64,000 nt of DNA, taken from contig NZ_FXTY01000007.1 of NCBI RefSeq assembly GCF_900182745.1, positions 152,184 through 216,183 on the forward strand, read 5' to 3'. Origin of the DNA: Shimia sagamensis (GTDB taxonomy: Bacteria; Pseudomonadota; Alphaproteobacteria; Rhodobacterales; Rhodobacteraceae). The position numbers and the translations under genes are program-made. Under the pieces are notes generated by a model. That model had not been told where the DNA came from, searched no databases, and was given only the letters and a program-made list of their open reading frames with translations. This document shows positions 8,271 through 17,271 of this stretch, piece after piece; the first letter of the stretch is position 1, and the number at the start of each line of letters is the position of its first letter.

Positions 8271-8990
8271 TTAAAACGTGCGCACGTCCGTGAGGATCTC
8301 AGCGCCAAATTGGTCACTCAGGATGTGGGCACAAATTTTTGCAGCAGTGTCTTCTGCCTTGGCTAAGCCACCTTCGGCTTTCATCGACTTGAACTGATCC
8401 AGCAGAGCAAAATCCTCTTCCGGTGCAGAGCGAATGGTGGCCTGCATGCCGGTGTCGATCACACCAGGCGCAATGCTTTCCGCTTTCAGACCAGCCACCG
8501 CGTCTTCCACCATCGCGCGCGCGTGCATGTCCATGGCCGCTTTGGTGGCGCAATAGACACTCCAACCGGTGTAGGCATTGCGCCCAGCGCCGCTGGAGAT
8601 ATGCGCGACCCGACGCTCCGCACCCTCTGTAGCCGCCACAAAGGCATCGCTCAAGATCAGTGCAGCGGTGACGTTCACAGCCAAAGACTGGGCAATTTTG
8701 CCTGCGTCCTGACGGCCAATTGGGGCGATGGGTTCCACAATGCCAGCGTTATTGATCAACACGGCCTCGCTTGCCCCCTCGAGGAAGCCCGCAAACTCTG
8801 CGCCTACGGCAAGGGCCGTCACAGCGTCTGTGTCACCCAAATCAAGCGCCAATTCGGTCAGGCCGGCAATGTCCGATCCAATACCAGACCGGGAAAGGCC
8901 CAGAACTTCATAGCCCGCCTCAATCAGGCAGGACACCATACCCGCGCCAAGCCCTTTGGAATGGCCCGTGATAATCGCCTTTTTCATCAT
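8271..8990 (-). CDS. Short-chain dehydrogenase/reductase (SDR)
   Basis: This 239-residue cytosolic NAD(P)-dependent oxidoreductase has the classical SDR elements in order. These are TGHSKGLGAGM (TGxxxGxG cofactor site), NNAGIV, the catalytic Ser in HISSGAG, and the YxxxK pair in YCATKAAM. The substrate is unknown. The start at 8990 (tandem ATG ATG after GGGAG) is preferred over an upstream in-frame Met without a ribosome site. It follows the glycerate kinase gene by 59 bases on the same strand and may be cotranscribed with it. A clear terminator closes the unit. Confidence 0.88.
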   Translation of the reverse strand: MMKKAIITGHSKGLGAGMVSCLIEAGYEVLGLSRSGIGSDIAGLTELALDLGDTDAVTALAVGAEFAGFLEGASEAVLINNAGIVEPIAPIGRQDAGKIAQSLAVNVTAALILSDAFVAATEGAERRVAHISSGAGRNAYTGWSVYCATKAAMDMHARAMVEDAVAGLKAESIAPGVIDTGMQATIRSAPEEDFALLDQFKSMKAEGGLAKAEDTAAKICAHILSDQFGAEILTDVRTF

Positions 8991-9049
8991 CTTGCTCCCA
9001 CAAGTTAATTTGTGAACCATCTCTACGCGGCTTTGACCGCGCGACGCAA

Positions 9050-10294
9050 TTACTTGGTGATCAGAATGGCGCGGAAATCATTCACATTGGTGAGCGTTGG
9101 CCCCGGCACCACCTGCGCATCGATCTTTTCAAAGAAACTATGCGCGTCGTTTTCTGCCAAAGCGAGCGGCGCGTCCACGCCCTTCGCTTGTGCCGTTGCC
9201 AGCGTCTGTGGTGCAATCACCGCGCCCGCTACTTCAGCTGCACCATCGACACCGTCGGTATCACAGGCCAATGCGTGGATGCCTTCTGCCCCTTCGAGTG
9301 CAAGCGCCAAAGCCAAGGCAAATTCTGCATTCGGACCACCGACGCCATCCCCACGCCGTGTCACGGTCAGCTCGCCGCCAGACAGAAGCACCCGAGGCCC
9401 ACGCCCCACTTTTCCCTTGGCCAAGTCAGCCTGCGCTTGCGCCACATCGCGCGCTTCGCCTTCCAGCGCATCCCCAAGGATTTCCACGCGCAGTCCGGCC
9501 GCCTCTGCGACCTCCTGCGCCGCCTGCAACGACTGTAACGGCGAAGCAAACAAGATGTTTTCTGTGGTCGACAACCGCTCATCATCCGGCATCACCACAC
9601 CGGCATGTGCCCGCGCCGCCGCCTCGACATGCTCCGGCAAAGTAACGCCAAACGGAGCCAATGCGGCCAGCGCGCAGTCCAGGTTTTCCGGCTCTGCCAC
9701 GGTAGGACCAGAGCCAATCATGCCCGGATCATCGCCCGGCACGTCCGAAATCAGATAGCTCACCACTTTGGCTGGATAGGCCGCCGCCGCAAGCTGTCCC
9801 CCTTTGGCCTGACACAGATGTTTGCGCAGTGCATTCATCGCCGAAATTGGCGCACCGGAGGCCAGCAATTCCGCATTCACCTGCTTTAACGCGTCCAATG
9901 TCACCCCTGGCACCGGCGCGGTCAGCAGTGACGACGCCCCTCCGGAAATCAAGCATACCACCGTGTCTTCTGCAGTTAAACCGCGCATCAGCTCCAGCAT
10001 TTCCAGCGTCGCCACTTCCCCCGCAGCATCCGGCACAGGGTGCGCCGCAGACGTAATGGTGATCCCCGTACATGGCCGCTCGTAACCGTAGCGCGTGATG
10101 ACCAATCCCTCACAAGGCCCCCAGGCGCTTTCCAATGCCTCCGCCATACGCGCACTGGCCTTGCCGGCGCCAACCACAATCAACCGGCCTTCGGGTTTTT
10201 TACCCAAAACGCCCGGCAAAGCAGCCATCGGATCGGCCACCGCCACCGCTTTGGCAAACAAGTCCCGCAAAAAACTGTCTGGATTGATGTCCAT
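9050..10294 (-). CDS. Type II glycerate kinase (MOFRL family)
   Basis: This protein of about 414 residues phosphorylates D-glycerate, usually to 2-phosphoglycerate, and is often annotated hydroxypyruvate reductase/TtuD or GckA. Visible features are VVGAGKASARMAEALE near the N-terminus, CLISGGASSLL in the middle, and the MOFRL-type C-terminal region with LLSGGELTVTRRGDGVGGPN and ALACDTDGVDG. GGGGGGAG lies 7 bases before the Met of MDINPDSF; an ATG two codons earlier is too close to that site. It is divergent from the LysR gene. Glycerate metabolism could link to the aldolase operon across the regulator, but this is inference. Confidence 0.88.
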   Translation of the reverse strand: MDINPDSFLRDLFAKAVAVADPMAALPGVLGKKPEGRLIVVGAGKASARMAEALESAWGPCEGLVITRYGYERPCTGITITSAAHPVPDAAGEVATLEMLELMRGLTAEDTVVCLISGGASSLLTAPVPGVTLDALKQVNAELLASGAPISAMNALRKHLCQAKGGQLAAAAYPAKVVSYLISDVPGDDPGMIGSGPTVAEPENLDCALAALAPFGVTLPEHVEAAARAHAGVVMPDDERLSTTENILFASPLQSLQAAQEVAEAAGLRVEILGDALEGEARDVAQAQADLAKGKVGRGPRVLLSGGELTVTRRGDGVGGPNAEFALALALALEGAEGIHALACDTDGVDGAAEVAGAVIAPQTLATAQAKGVDAPLALAENDAHSFFEKIDAQVVPGPTLTNVNDFRAILITK

Positions 10295-10505
10295 ACTCAT
10301 ACTCCCCCCAAATGCACATGTTCTCCCGCCCCTTGGCATCTGACCATATGCGCGTCAAAACCCGCACCAAAGGAAATGTTTCCGCTAACATGCACAGTTT
10401 TACAGGCGGAGCAAGCCACCGCCTCTGGTCCCGCTGCACGCCTGTCTTTCCAAGCCCCGCAACCTGCCCTACTGTGCCGCGACTTTCTTAGCCTGCGAGC
10501 CCCCC

Positions 10506-11405
10506 ATGGCCCAAATCAGCCTGAAACAGCTTCAAGCCTTTGTGGCGGTTGCCGACTTGCAAAGCTTCCGCCGTGCAGCGGATCGGCTGAACACCACGCA
10601 GCCCAACATCTCCACCCGCATCGCCGGTCTGGAAAGCCAAATTGGCCACTCGCTGATGGCTCGGGATGCTGGTTCCGTACGGCTCAGCCCGATGGGGGAA
10701 AAGCTCCTGCCAGAAGCACGCAATGTCTTGCTGGCAATGGACAAGTTCCTGCTTACCGCAGCGGATGACACTCTCTTTGACGGCACCCTGCGCATTGGCG
10801 TGACCGAGATGATTGTGCACACGTGGCTTGGCGAGTTCTTCTCCGCGCTCAAGCAACGCTTTCCCAATATCGACATGGACCTGACCGTTGATCTGTCGGT
10901 GAACCTGTCCCGCGATTTGACGGAGCGCAGGATCGATCTTGCCCTGCAAAGCGCGCCGTTTGAACGCCAGATCAGTGGCAACGCTGACCTTGGGCCCCTG
11001 CCAATGTTGTGGGTCGGCAGCCCCAAACTGGACTTGTCCTCCAAAGTGCTGAGCCTGCACGATCTGGCGCAACATCCCGTCTTGACCCACGCCCGCGGCA
11101 CGATTCCTTACAACCAGATGCAGGATCATTTTGCCGCGTTCTCCGATATCTCGGTGCGTCATGTGTCGTCGTCCAACCTCGCTGCCTGTCACCAAATGAC
11201 CCGTGACGGGTTGGGCGTGGCCTGCCTACCCGAAGCCATGGTGCGCGAGGACTTGGCCAATGGCACCTTGGAGCCCCTGCGCTACCTCTGGGTGCCCGAC
11301 GCGCTGCAGTTCTACGCCCGCTATGATGCAGACACCTGCCCCAGTTTTGTAGGCGCCGCCGCCGAACTGGCACAGCAGGTCGCCCAGGCTCACGCCGCAA
11401 GATAA
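10506..11405 (+). CDS. LysR-family transcriptional regulator
   Basis: This 299-residue DNA-binding regulator has an N-terminal winged helix-turn-helix, residues about 5-65 (LKQLQAFVAVADLQSFRRAA, here LQAFVAVADLQSFRRAA, then TQPNISTRIAGLE), and a two-lobed effector domain. It is divergent from glycerate kinase and sits 92 bases upstream of the hydantoinase operon in the same direction, so it is the likely regulator of one or both. Two interlocking dyads in the downstream gap are candidate binding sites. No good ribosome site is seen before the ATG. Confidence 0.92.
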   Translation: MAQISLKQLQAFVAVADLQSFRRAADRLNTTQPNISTRIAGLESQIGHSLMARDAGSVRLSPMGEKLLPEARNVLLAMDKFLLTAADDTLFDGTLRIGVTEMIVHTWLGEFFSALKQRFPNIDMDLTVDLSVNLSRDLTERRIDLALQSAPFERQISGNADLGPLPMLWVGSPKLDLSSKVLSLHDLAQHPVLTHARGTIPYNQMQDHFAAFSDISVRHVSSSNLAACHQMTRDGLGVACLPEAMVREDLANGTLEPLRYLWVPDALQFYARYDADTCPSFVGAAAELAQQVAQAHAAR

Positions 11406-11413
11406 ATTTCCTT

Positions 11414-11448
11414 AATCCAATTCATGAAATCTAATAATTGGATTTCAT
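11414..11448 (+). promoter_or_regulatory. Two interlocking inverted repeats upstream of hyuA
   Basis: ATGAAATC at 11424-11431 pairs perfectly with GATTTCAT at 11441-11448 (9-base spacer). AATCCAATT at 11414-11422 pairs perfectly with AATTGGATT at 11436-11444. The right arms overlap, so only one can form at a time. The region is AT-rich and lies 50 bases before the hyuA start. It looks like an operator, perhaps for the LysR protein just upstream. No U-run follows, so it is not an obvious terminator for lysR. Confidence 0.55.
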
Positions 11449-11497
11449 CACCCGCGCCGCTTAGCCTCTTCCTCAAGGAAAAGGGAGGCACTTTGCG

Positions 11498-13585
11498 ATG
11501 CCATCACACGCAGCCCGATTGGGCGTCGACATCGGCGGAACATTCACGGACGTGGTTTTGGAAATCGGTGAAAACCGGTTTTCCACCAAAGTGTTGACCA
11601 CCTACGCCGCGCCGGAAAATGCAATTGTGGACGGCATGCAAAAGGTCTGCGCCAAAGCGGGCGTGGCACCAAATGTGATCGAGCAGATCATCCACGGCAC
11701 CACGTTGGCCACCAATGCGCTGATCGAGCGGCGTGGCGCCAAAACCGCTCTGATCACCACCGAAGGCTTCCGCGATGTGATCGAAATGCGCACCGAAAGC
11801 CGGTTTGAGCAGTATGACCTGAACCTCACTTTGCCGGAGCCACTGTTACCGCGCAACCGCCGCTATGTGCTGCGCGAACGCATGGATGCCACAGGTGCCG
11901 CCCTGATCCCGCTGGACCGCGCCGACATCGAGGCACTGGCCGACGAGCTGGCTGAAGCCAACTACGAAAGCATCGCCGTCGGTCTGCTGCACTCCTATGT
12001 GAATGACGCCCACGAACGTCTGATCGCAGAGGTCCTCGCGGAAAAACTGCCCGGCGTGATGGTCTCGTTGTCCTGCGAGGTCTCCCCGCAGATGCGCGAA
12101 TATGAACGCTTCAACACCACCATCGCCAATGCCTATATCAAGCCGCTGATGAAATCCTACCTGGGTCGTTTGAAAGACCGCCTGGCAGCCGAGGGCGCCG
12201 CGTGTCCGGTTTTCCTTATGCACTCTGGTGGCGGCATCATGTCCTTGGAAAGCGCCGCGAATTTCCCGGTGCGTCTGGTCGAAAGTGGCCCGGCGGGGGG
12301 CGCGATTTTTGCCGCCGACATCGCGGCCAAACATGGGCTCACCAAAGTGCTGAGCTTTGACATGGGCGGCACCACCGCCAAAATCTGCCTGATCAAGGAT
12401 CAAACGCCCAAAACCACCCGCGTGTTTGAAGTCGCCCGCACCTATCGCTTCAAAAAAGGCTCCGGCATGCCAATTTCGATCCCGGTGATCGACATGGTTG
12501 AAATTGGCGCAGGGGGCGGTTCGCTCGCCCATGTCGACGCGATGAATCAAATCCGCGTTGGTCCAGAAAGCGCAGGGTCCGAGCCCGGCCCAGCCTGTTA
12601 TGGCCGTGGCGGCGCAAATCCAGCTGTGACCGACGCCGACCTGATCCTGGGCAAGCTGGACCCAAACAACTTTGCCGGCGGCTCAATCCCCCTGCATCCC
12701 GACAATTCGGCCAAGGCGCTGGACACTGTGATTGGCAAAACGCTCGACATGGACGCCACCGAGGCCGCCTTTGGCCTCGCTGAAGTGGTGGATGAAAACA
12801 TGGCCAACGCCGCCCGCGTGCATGCGGTGGAAAACGGCGAAGACCTGTCTGAGTACACCATGATTGCCTTTGGCGGCGCAGCGCCGCTACACGCCGCACG
12901 GCTGTGCGAAAAACTCGGTGTCTCCCGCTGCCTTGTGCCGCAAGGTGCAGGCGTTGGCTCGGCCATCGGCTTCCTGCGCGCGCCGTTTAGCTTTGAGGCC
13001 AACCGTTCGGTCTTCATGCGGTTGAGAGATTTTAACGCCGCAAGAGTGAAAGCCCTATTTGAGGACATGTCGGATGAGGCCACGCGTTTTGTACGCTCTT
13101 GCAACGCTGACGCAGAAATTCTACGCGATCACAAAGTCTACATGCGGTATTCCGGTCAGGGTTGGGAGATTCCAATCTCGCTGACGGCTGATCAGGCTGC
13201 CAATCCGAACGCGGCCACTTTTCTCGAGATGTTTGAGACAGATTACAAAGCCCTGTTTGGCCGTGCCGTGGATGGCATGGAGGTTGAAATCACCGTCTGG
13301 AGCGTAAACGCCCACACCGCACAGCACGCCTCTTCCCCGCTCTCAGACATCGGCACCCTCACATCTCTCGCCCCCGGTGAAACACGCCCGCTGTTTGATC
13401 CGGCCTTAGCCAAAACCGTCGACGCCGCCGTGATCGCCCGCACCGATCTGCCAAGTGGCCACATCGCCCAAGGCCCCGCCGTGGTGACCGAGGATGAAAC
13501 CACCGTGGTTGTGCCCGCCAGCCGCGAGGTGCTGACCCACGCTGATGGCACGCTGGACGTGCGCACAAAGGAGATCGCCCAATGA
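11498..13585 (+). CDS. hyuA: Hydantoinase A/oxoprolinase-type subunit (HyuA)
   Basis: This 695-residue cytosolic subunit is of the ATP-dependent hydantoinase/5-oxoprolinase/acetone carboxylase family. The ASKHA-type start RLGVDIGGTFTDVVLE is followed by HGTTLATNALIERRGAKT, MREYERFNTT and the nucleotide-site motif SFDMGGTTAKICLI, then GAGGGS and GSEPGPACYGRGG. Length is typical for HyuA. AGGGAGG precedes the ATG. It overlaps hyuB by 4 bases. The substrate (a cyclic amide or N-methylhydantoin) cannot be read from the sequence. Confidence 0.92.
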   Translation: MPSHAARLGVDIGGTFTDVVLEIGENRFSTKVLTTYAAPENAIVDGMQKVCAKAGVAPNVIEQIIHGTTLATNALIERRGAKTALITTEGFRDVIEMRTESRFEQYDLNLTLPEPLLPRNRRYVLRERMDATGAALIPLDRADIEALADELAEANYESIAVGLLHSYVNDAHERLIAEVLAEKLPGVMVSLSCEVSPQMREYERFNTTIANAYIKPLMKSYLGRLKDRLAAEGAACPVFLMHSGGGIMSLESAANFPVRLVESGPAGGAIFAADIAAKHGLTKVLSFDMGGTTAKICLIKDQTPKTTRVFEVARTYRFKKGSGMPISIPVIDMVEIGAGGGSLAHVDAMNQIRVGPESAGSEPGPACYGRGGANPAVTDADLILGKLDPNNFAGGSIPLHPDNSAKALDTVIGKTLDMDATEAAFGLAEVVDENMANAARVHAVENGEDLSEYTMIAFGGAAPLHAARLCEKLGVSRCLVPQGAGVGSAIGFLRAPFSFEANRSVFMRLRDFNAARVKALFEDMSDEATRFVRSCNADAEILRDHKVYMRYSGQGWEIPISLTADQAANPNAATFLEMFETDYKALFGRAVDGMEVEITVWSVNAHTAQHASSPLSDIGTLTSLAPGETRPLFDPALAKTVDAAVIARTDLPSGHIAQGPAVVTEDETTVVVPASREVLTHADGTLDVRTKEIAQ

Positions 13586-15288
13586 CCGAGCACAGCAAAG
13601 TTGCCTATCAGGTCATGTGGAACCGCATGATCTCCGTAGTCGAAGAACAGGCACAAGCGCTTGTGCGCACCGCGTTCTCCACCTCCGTGCGCGAGGCGGG
13701 CGACCTGTCTGCCGGAGTTTACAACGACGCAGGAGAAATGCTTGCCCAAGCCGTCACCGGCACACCGGGCCATGTGAACGCCATGGCGGATGCTGTGGGC
13801 CATTTCATCCGTCGCATCGGGCGCGAGAACATGTTTGAGGGCGACGTTTATCTGACCAACGATCCGTGGGAAGGCACCGGCCACAAACACGACATCACTG
13901 TTGTGACGCCCTCTTTCCACCAGGGCACGCTGATCGGTTTTTTTGCCTGCACAGCCCATGTCACCGACATCGGCGGGCGCGGTTTTGGCGCGGATGCCAA
14001 TGACGTGCACGAAGAAGGGCTTTACCTGCCGATTATGAAGTTTGCGGATCGCGGCACAGTGGATCAAACTCTGCTTACCCTAATCCGGGGCAATGTGCGC
14101 GAGCCGGATCAACTTGTCGGTGACATCTACGCGCTGGCCAACAGCAACGAAATTGGCCACCGCCGCCTGATCGAAATGGTTGAGGAGTTTTGCCTTGCCG
14201 ATCTTGCGGGCATCTCTAACTTCATCCTGACTAACTCTCGCGAAGCTACGCTGGCGCGTATCAACGCGCTTACGCCGGGCAGCGCGAGCGGCCATTTGCG
14301 CATCGACGGCTACGATACGCCGATCGACCTGCACGTCAAACTGACCATCGAGAAAGACCGCATCCTGAGCGATTGGGCTGGCACGTCTGGCTTGGACAAA
14401 AAAGGCATCAACGTGCCGCTGGTCTACACCAAAGCCTATGCCTGCTACGCGTTAAAATGTGCAATCGCGCCGGAAATCCCCAACAACGCCGCCTCGCTGG
14501 CCCCGTTCGAGATCACCGCGCCGGACAACAGCATTGTGAATGCCAAGTTCCCGGCCCCCGTCGCTCTGCGCCACGTAATTGGCCATATGGTGCCCGACAC
14601 CGTCTACAACGCACTCGACAAGCTTTTGCCCAACACCGTGCCCGCTGAGGGTGCAGGTTGTCTCTGTAACTTCCAGGTTTCCCTGCGACCGCGCAGGGAT
14701 GGGCAAGCGCCCGAAAATGCGGTGCGCGCCGAGGTGTTGACGTTCAACTCCGGTGGCTCCGGCGCACGGCCGACATTGGATGGCATGAACGCCACCGCCT
14801 TCCCGTCTGGCGTGATGACCATGCCGGTGGAAGCCACGGAACAGGTTGGCCCGGTGCTGATCTGGCGCAAAGAGCTGCGCCCGGACAGCGGCGGCGCGGG
14901 TGAATTCCGCGGCGGTTTGGGACAATACATGGATGTGGGTGCGCGTGAAGGCTACGAATTTGACATCTCCCTGATGCTGGACCGTGTGGACCACCCGGCG
15001 CAAGGCCGTCGCGAGGGCGGCGCCGGTGGCGCCACTCGTCTGGCCCGCTCCGATGGCGCAGCGGTGCGCGGCAAAGGCAAACAATTTATACCCCACGGCA
15101 CAGTGGTGCAAATGGGCTTCCCCGGCGGCGCTGGCTACGGTACCCCAAACCGTCGTGATCCGGCGCGTGTCACACGCGATCTTGCGCTTGGCTACATCAC
15201 CCCGGAGCATGCGGCAGAGCATTACAACATGTCGGCAAAAGAAATTGCCGAGGCCCTGTCGCGGGCCAAACGGGGAGACATCGTCTAA
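13582..15288 (+). CDS. hyuB: Hydantoinase B/oxoprolinase-type subunit (HyuB)
   Basis: This 568-residue partner of HyuA completes the heteromeric ATP-dependent amidohydrolase. Family features are SVREAGDLSAGVYNDAGEM near residue 35, NDPWEGTGHKHDI with the conserved metal/active-site region, GGRGFGADANDVHEEG, and the C-terminal GGGxGYG-like FPGGAGYGTPNRRDP. It starts inside the last codons of hyuA (ATGA overlap) and ends in TAATG with the next gene, so the operon is translationally coupled. Confidence 0.92.
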   Translation: MTEHSKVAYQVMWNRMISVVEEQAQALVRTAFSTSVREAGDLSAGVYNDAGEMLAQAVTGTPGHVNAMADAVGHFIRRIGRENMFEGDVYLTNDPWEGTGHKHDITVVTPSFHQGTLIGFFACTAHVTDIGGRGFGADANDVHEEGLYLPIMKFADRGTVDQTLLTLIRGNVREPDQLVGDIYALANSNEIGHRRLIEMVEEFCLADLAGISNFILTNSREATLARINALTPGSASGHLRIDGYDTPIDLHVKLTIEKDRILSDWAGTSGLDKKGINVPLVYTKAYACYALKCAIAPEIPNNAASLAPFEITAPDNSIVNAKFPAPVALRHVIGHMVPDTVYNALDKLLPNTVPAEGAGCLCNFQVSLRPRRDGQAPENAVRAEVLTFNSGGSGARPTLDGMNATAFPSGVMTMPVEATEQVGPVLIWRKELRPDSGGAGEFRGGLGQYMDVGAREGYEFDISLMLDRVDHPAQGRREGGAGGATRLARSDGAAVRGKGKQFIPHGTVVQMGFPGGAGYGTPNRRDPARVTRDLALGYITPEHAAEHYNMSAKEIAEALSRAKRGDIV

Positions 15289-16505
15289 TGGCAGCAGGCG
15301 CAATGGCCACCAAGCCAACCAAATCATCTTACGATGTGGTAATCATCGGTGGGGCGATCATGGGATCCTCCACCGCGTGGTTTTTGTCCGACAACCCGGA
15401 TTTTACCGGCTCGGTTTTGGTGGTGGAAAAAGACCCAACTTACGAGTTCAGCTCCACCGCCCACACCAACTCCTGTATGCGACAGCAGTTTTCCAATCAG
15501 TTGAACGTTCAAATCTCTCAGTTCGCCGCAGACTTTGTGAAAAACCTGCGCAAACACATGGGTGGGGACGACCGCGTGCCGGAGTTGGATATTCAGAACT
15601 ACGGATACCTGTATCTCGCGGACACCGAAGACTTTGCCCAAACCCTACGCGACAACCAAAAGGTCCAACGTGCGGCAGGTGCGGAAACGCAACTCCTGTC
15701 CGCCGAGGAGATCGCCGCCCGTTATCCGTTCTACAACGTCGACGACATCGTTCTGGGTTCGATCAACACCAAAGACGAAGGTTATTGGGACGGCGGTGTG
15801 GTGTTTGACTGGTTCCGCCGCTCCGCCCGCGAGCGTGGTGTGGAATACGTGCAGGGTGAAGTGGTCGCCATGGCGCGCGAAAGGGGCAAAATCACGTCTG
15901 TAACCTTGGCCTCTGGCGATGTGGTAAATTGCGGTCAGGTGGTGAACGCTTCCGGACCGCGCGCTGCGCGCACCTCAGAAATGGCGGGCATTCCTATGCC
16001 GGTGGAACCACGCAAGCGCTTCACCTGGATCTTCTCTGCGGAACAACCTCTGCCGATGGAGCTGCCACTGACCATCGACCCCTCCGGCGTTCACGTCCGC
16101 CAAGATGGCCCCAACACCTACCTCGCGGGTGCCGCACCTGATCCAGACCCAGCCGTGGCGTTTGATGATTTCCACATGGATCACAACCGCTGGCAGGATC
16201 ACGTCTGGCCCATCATCGCCACCCGTATACCGCAGTTTGAAGCCATCAAAGTGGTCACGGAATGGACGGGCCATTACGCCTATAACACCCTGGATCAAAA
16301 CGCGATTTTGGGTGCACACCCGGAAGTCACCAACTTCATCTTCCAGAACGGCTTCTCCGGCCACGGGTTGCAACAAAGCCCCGCCATGGGCCGTGCCGTG
16401 GCAGAATTACTGACCTACGGGGAATTTCGCACCCTAGACATGGCGCCCTTTACGTTTGAACGTGTCCTCAACAATGACCCCATAGTTGAGAAGGCCGTGA
16501 TCTGA
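15288..16505 (+). CDS. FAD-dependent oxidoreductase, DAO/sarcosine-oxidase-like
   Basis: This 405-residue amine/amino-acid oxidoreductase has an N-terminal Rossmann FAD site, YDVVIIGGAIMGSSTAWFL (GxGxxG variant GGAIMG). It also has the acidic end of the second strand (VVEKDP) and the C-terminal FAD region IFQNGFSGHGLQQSPAMGR. It likely oxidises a C-N bond of the compound opened by HyuAB, in the cytosol. The first ATG overlaps the hyuB stop. A second in-frame ATG five codons later (15303) is also possible. Confidence 0.88.
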   Translation: MAAGAMATKPTKSSYDVVIIGGAIMGSSTAWFLSDNPDFTGSVLVVEKDPTYEFSSTAHTNSCMRQQFSNQLNVQISQFAADFVKNLRKHMGGDDRVPELDIQNYGYLYLADTEDFAQTLRDNQKVQRAAGAETQLLSAEEIAARYPFYNVDDIVLGSINTKDEGYWDGGVVFDWFRRSARERGVEYVQGEVVAMARERGKITSVTLASGDVVNCGQVVNASGPRAARTSEMAGIPMPVEPRKRFTWIFSAEQPLPMELPLTIDPSGVHVRQDGPNTYLAGAAPDPDPAVAFDDFHMDHNRWQDHVWPIIATRIPQFEAIKVVTEWTGHYAYNTLDQNAILGAHPEVTNFIFQNGFSGHGLQQSPAMGRAVAELLTYGEFRTLDMAPFTFERVLNNDPIVEKAVI

Positions 16506-17269
16506 TGGTGCAATCCAACCCGTTCCTGACCGCAATCCGCGAAGGCAAACCTCAAATTGGCCTCTGGGTCTCGCTTGGCGATCCCCTGACCACCGAAGTG
16601 GTCGCGGGCGCAGGCTATGACTGGCTGCTCCTCGACATGGAACATGGCGCGGGAGAGCTCTCGGATGTGCAGGCACAGATGCAGGTCATCAAAGGCTATG
16701 ACAGCACCGCCATTGTGCGCCCGGATTGGAACGATCCGGTGAAAGTCAAACGCCTGATGGACATGGGCGCGCCCGGACTTCTGTTCCCGATGGTGCAAAA
16801 CGCCGAAGAAGCCGCCGCTGCTGTCGCCGCCACCCGCTATCCCCCCAAAGGTATGCGCGGCTATGGCGGCACCACCCGCGCCACCGGATTTGGACGTGAC
16901 AAGAGCTATACCAGCACCGTGGATGACCAGACCGCTGTGCTGGTGCAGGTCGAGTCCTTGCAAGCGCTGGACAACGTCGAAGCCATTGCAACCACCGATG
17001 GCGTCGATGGGGTCTTCTTCGGTCCCGCCGACATTGCCGCCGACATGGGCTACCTCGGCCAAGCCATGCATGACGACGTCTGGGCCAAAATCCTGCCTGC
17101 CGCCATGCGATTGATTTCCAAAAAAATACCCGTTGGCACCTTGGTGCGTGACGTGGATTTTGCCCGTCGCCTATTGGGCGCGGGGTTCACCTTAGTCGCC
17201 TGCGGCTCGGATGCCGGCCTTTTGGCCCGCGCCGCTGACACTTTACTAGAAGACGTGAAAGCTCCCTGA
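16505..17269 (+). CDS. HpcH/HpaI-family class II aldolase
   Basis: This 254-residue metal-dependent aldolase cleaves 2-keto-3-deoxy acids to pyruvate and an aldehyde. Family marks are GLWVSLGDP, the loop LLDMEHGAGE (catalytic region), PKGMRGYGG, the metal ligand Glu in VQVESLQALDN and the Asp in FFGPADIAADMG. It begins at TGATG, overlapping the oxidoreductase stop. Its presence suggests that the pathway ends by making pyruvate plus a small aldehyde or semialdehyde. The true substrate is unknown. Confidence 0.88.
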   Translation: MVQSNPFLTAIREGKPQIGLWVSLGDPLTTEVVAGAGYDWLLLDMEHGAGELSDVQAQMQVIKGYDSTAIVRPDWNDPVKVKRLMDMGAPGLLFPMVQNAEEAAAAVAATRYPPKGMRGYGGTTRATGFGRDKSYTSTVDDQTAVLVQVESLQALDNVEAIATTDGVDGVFFGPADIAADMGYLGQAMHDDVWAKILPAAMRLISKKIPVGTLVRDVDFARRLLGAGFTLVACGSDAGLLARAADTLLEDVKAP

Positions 17270-17271
17270 CC

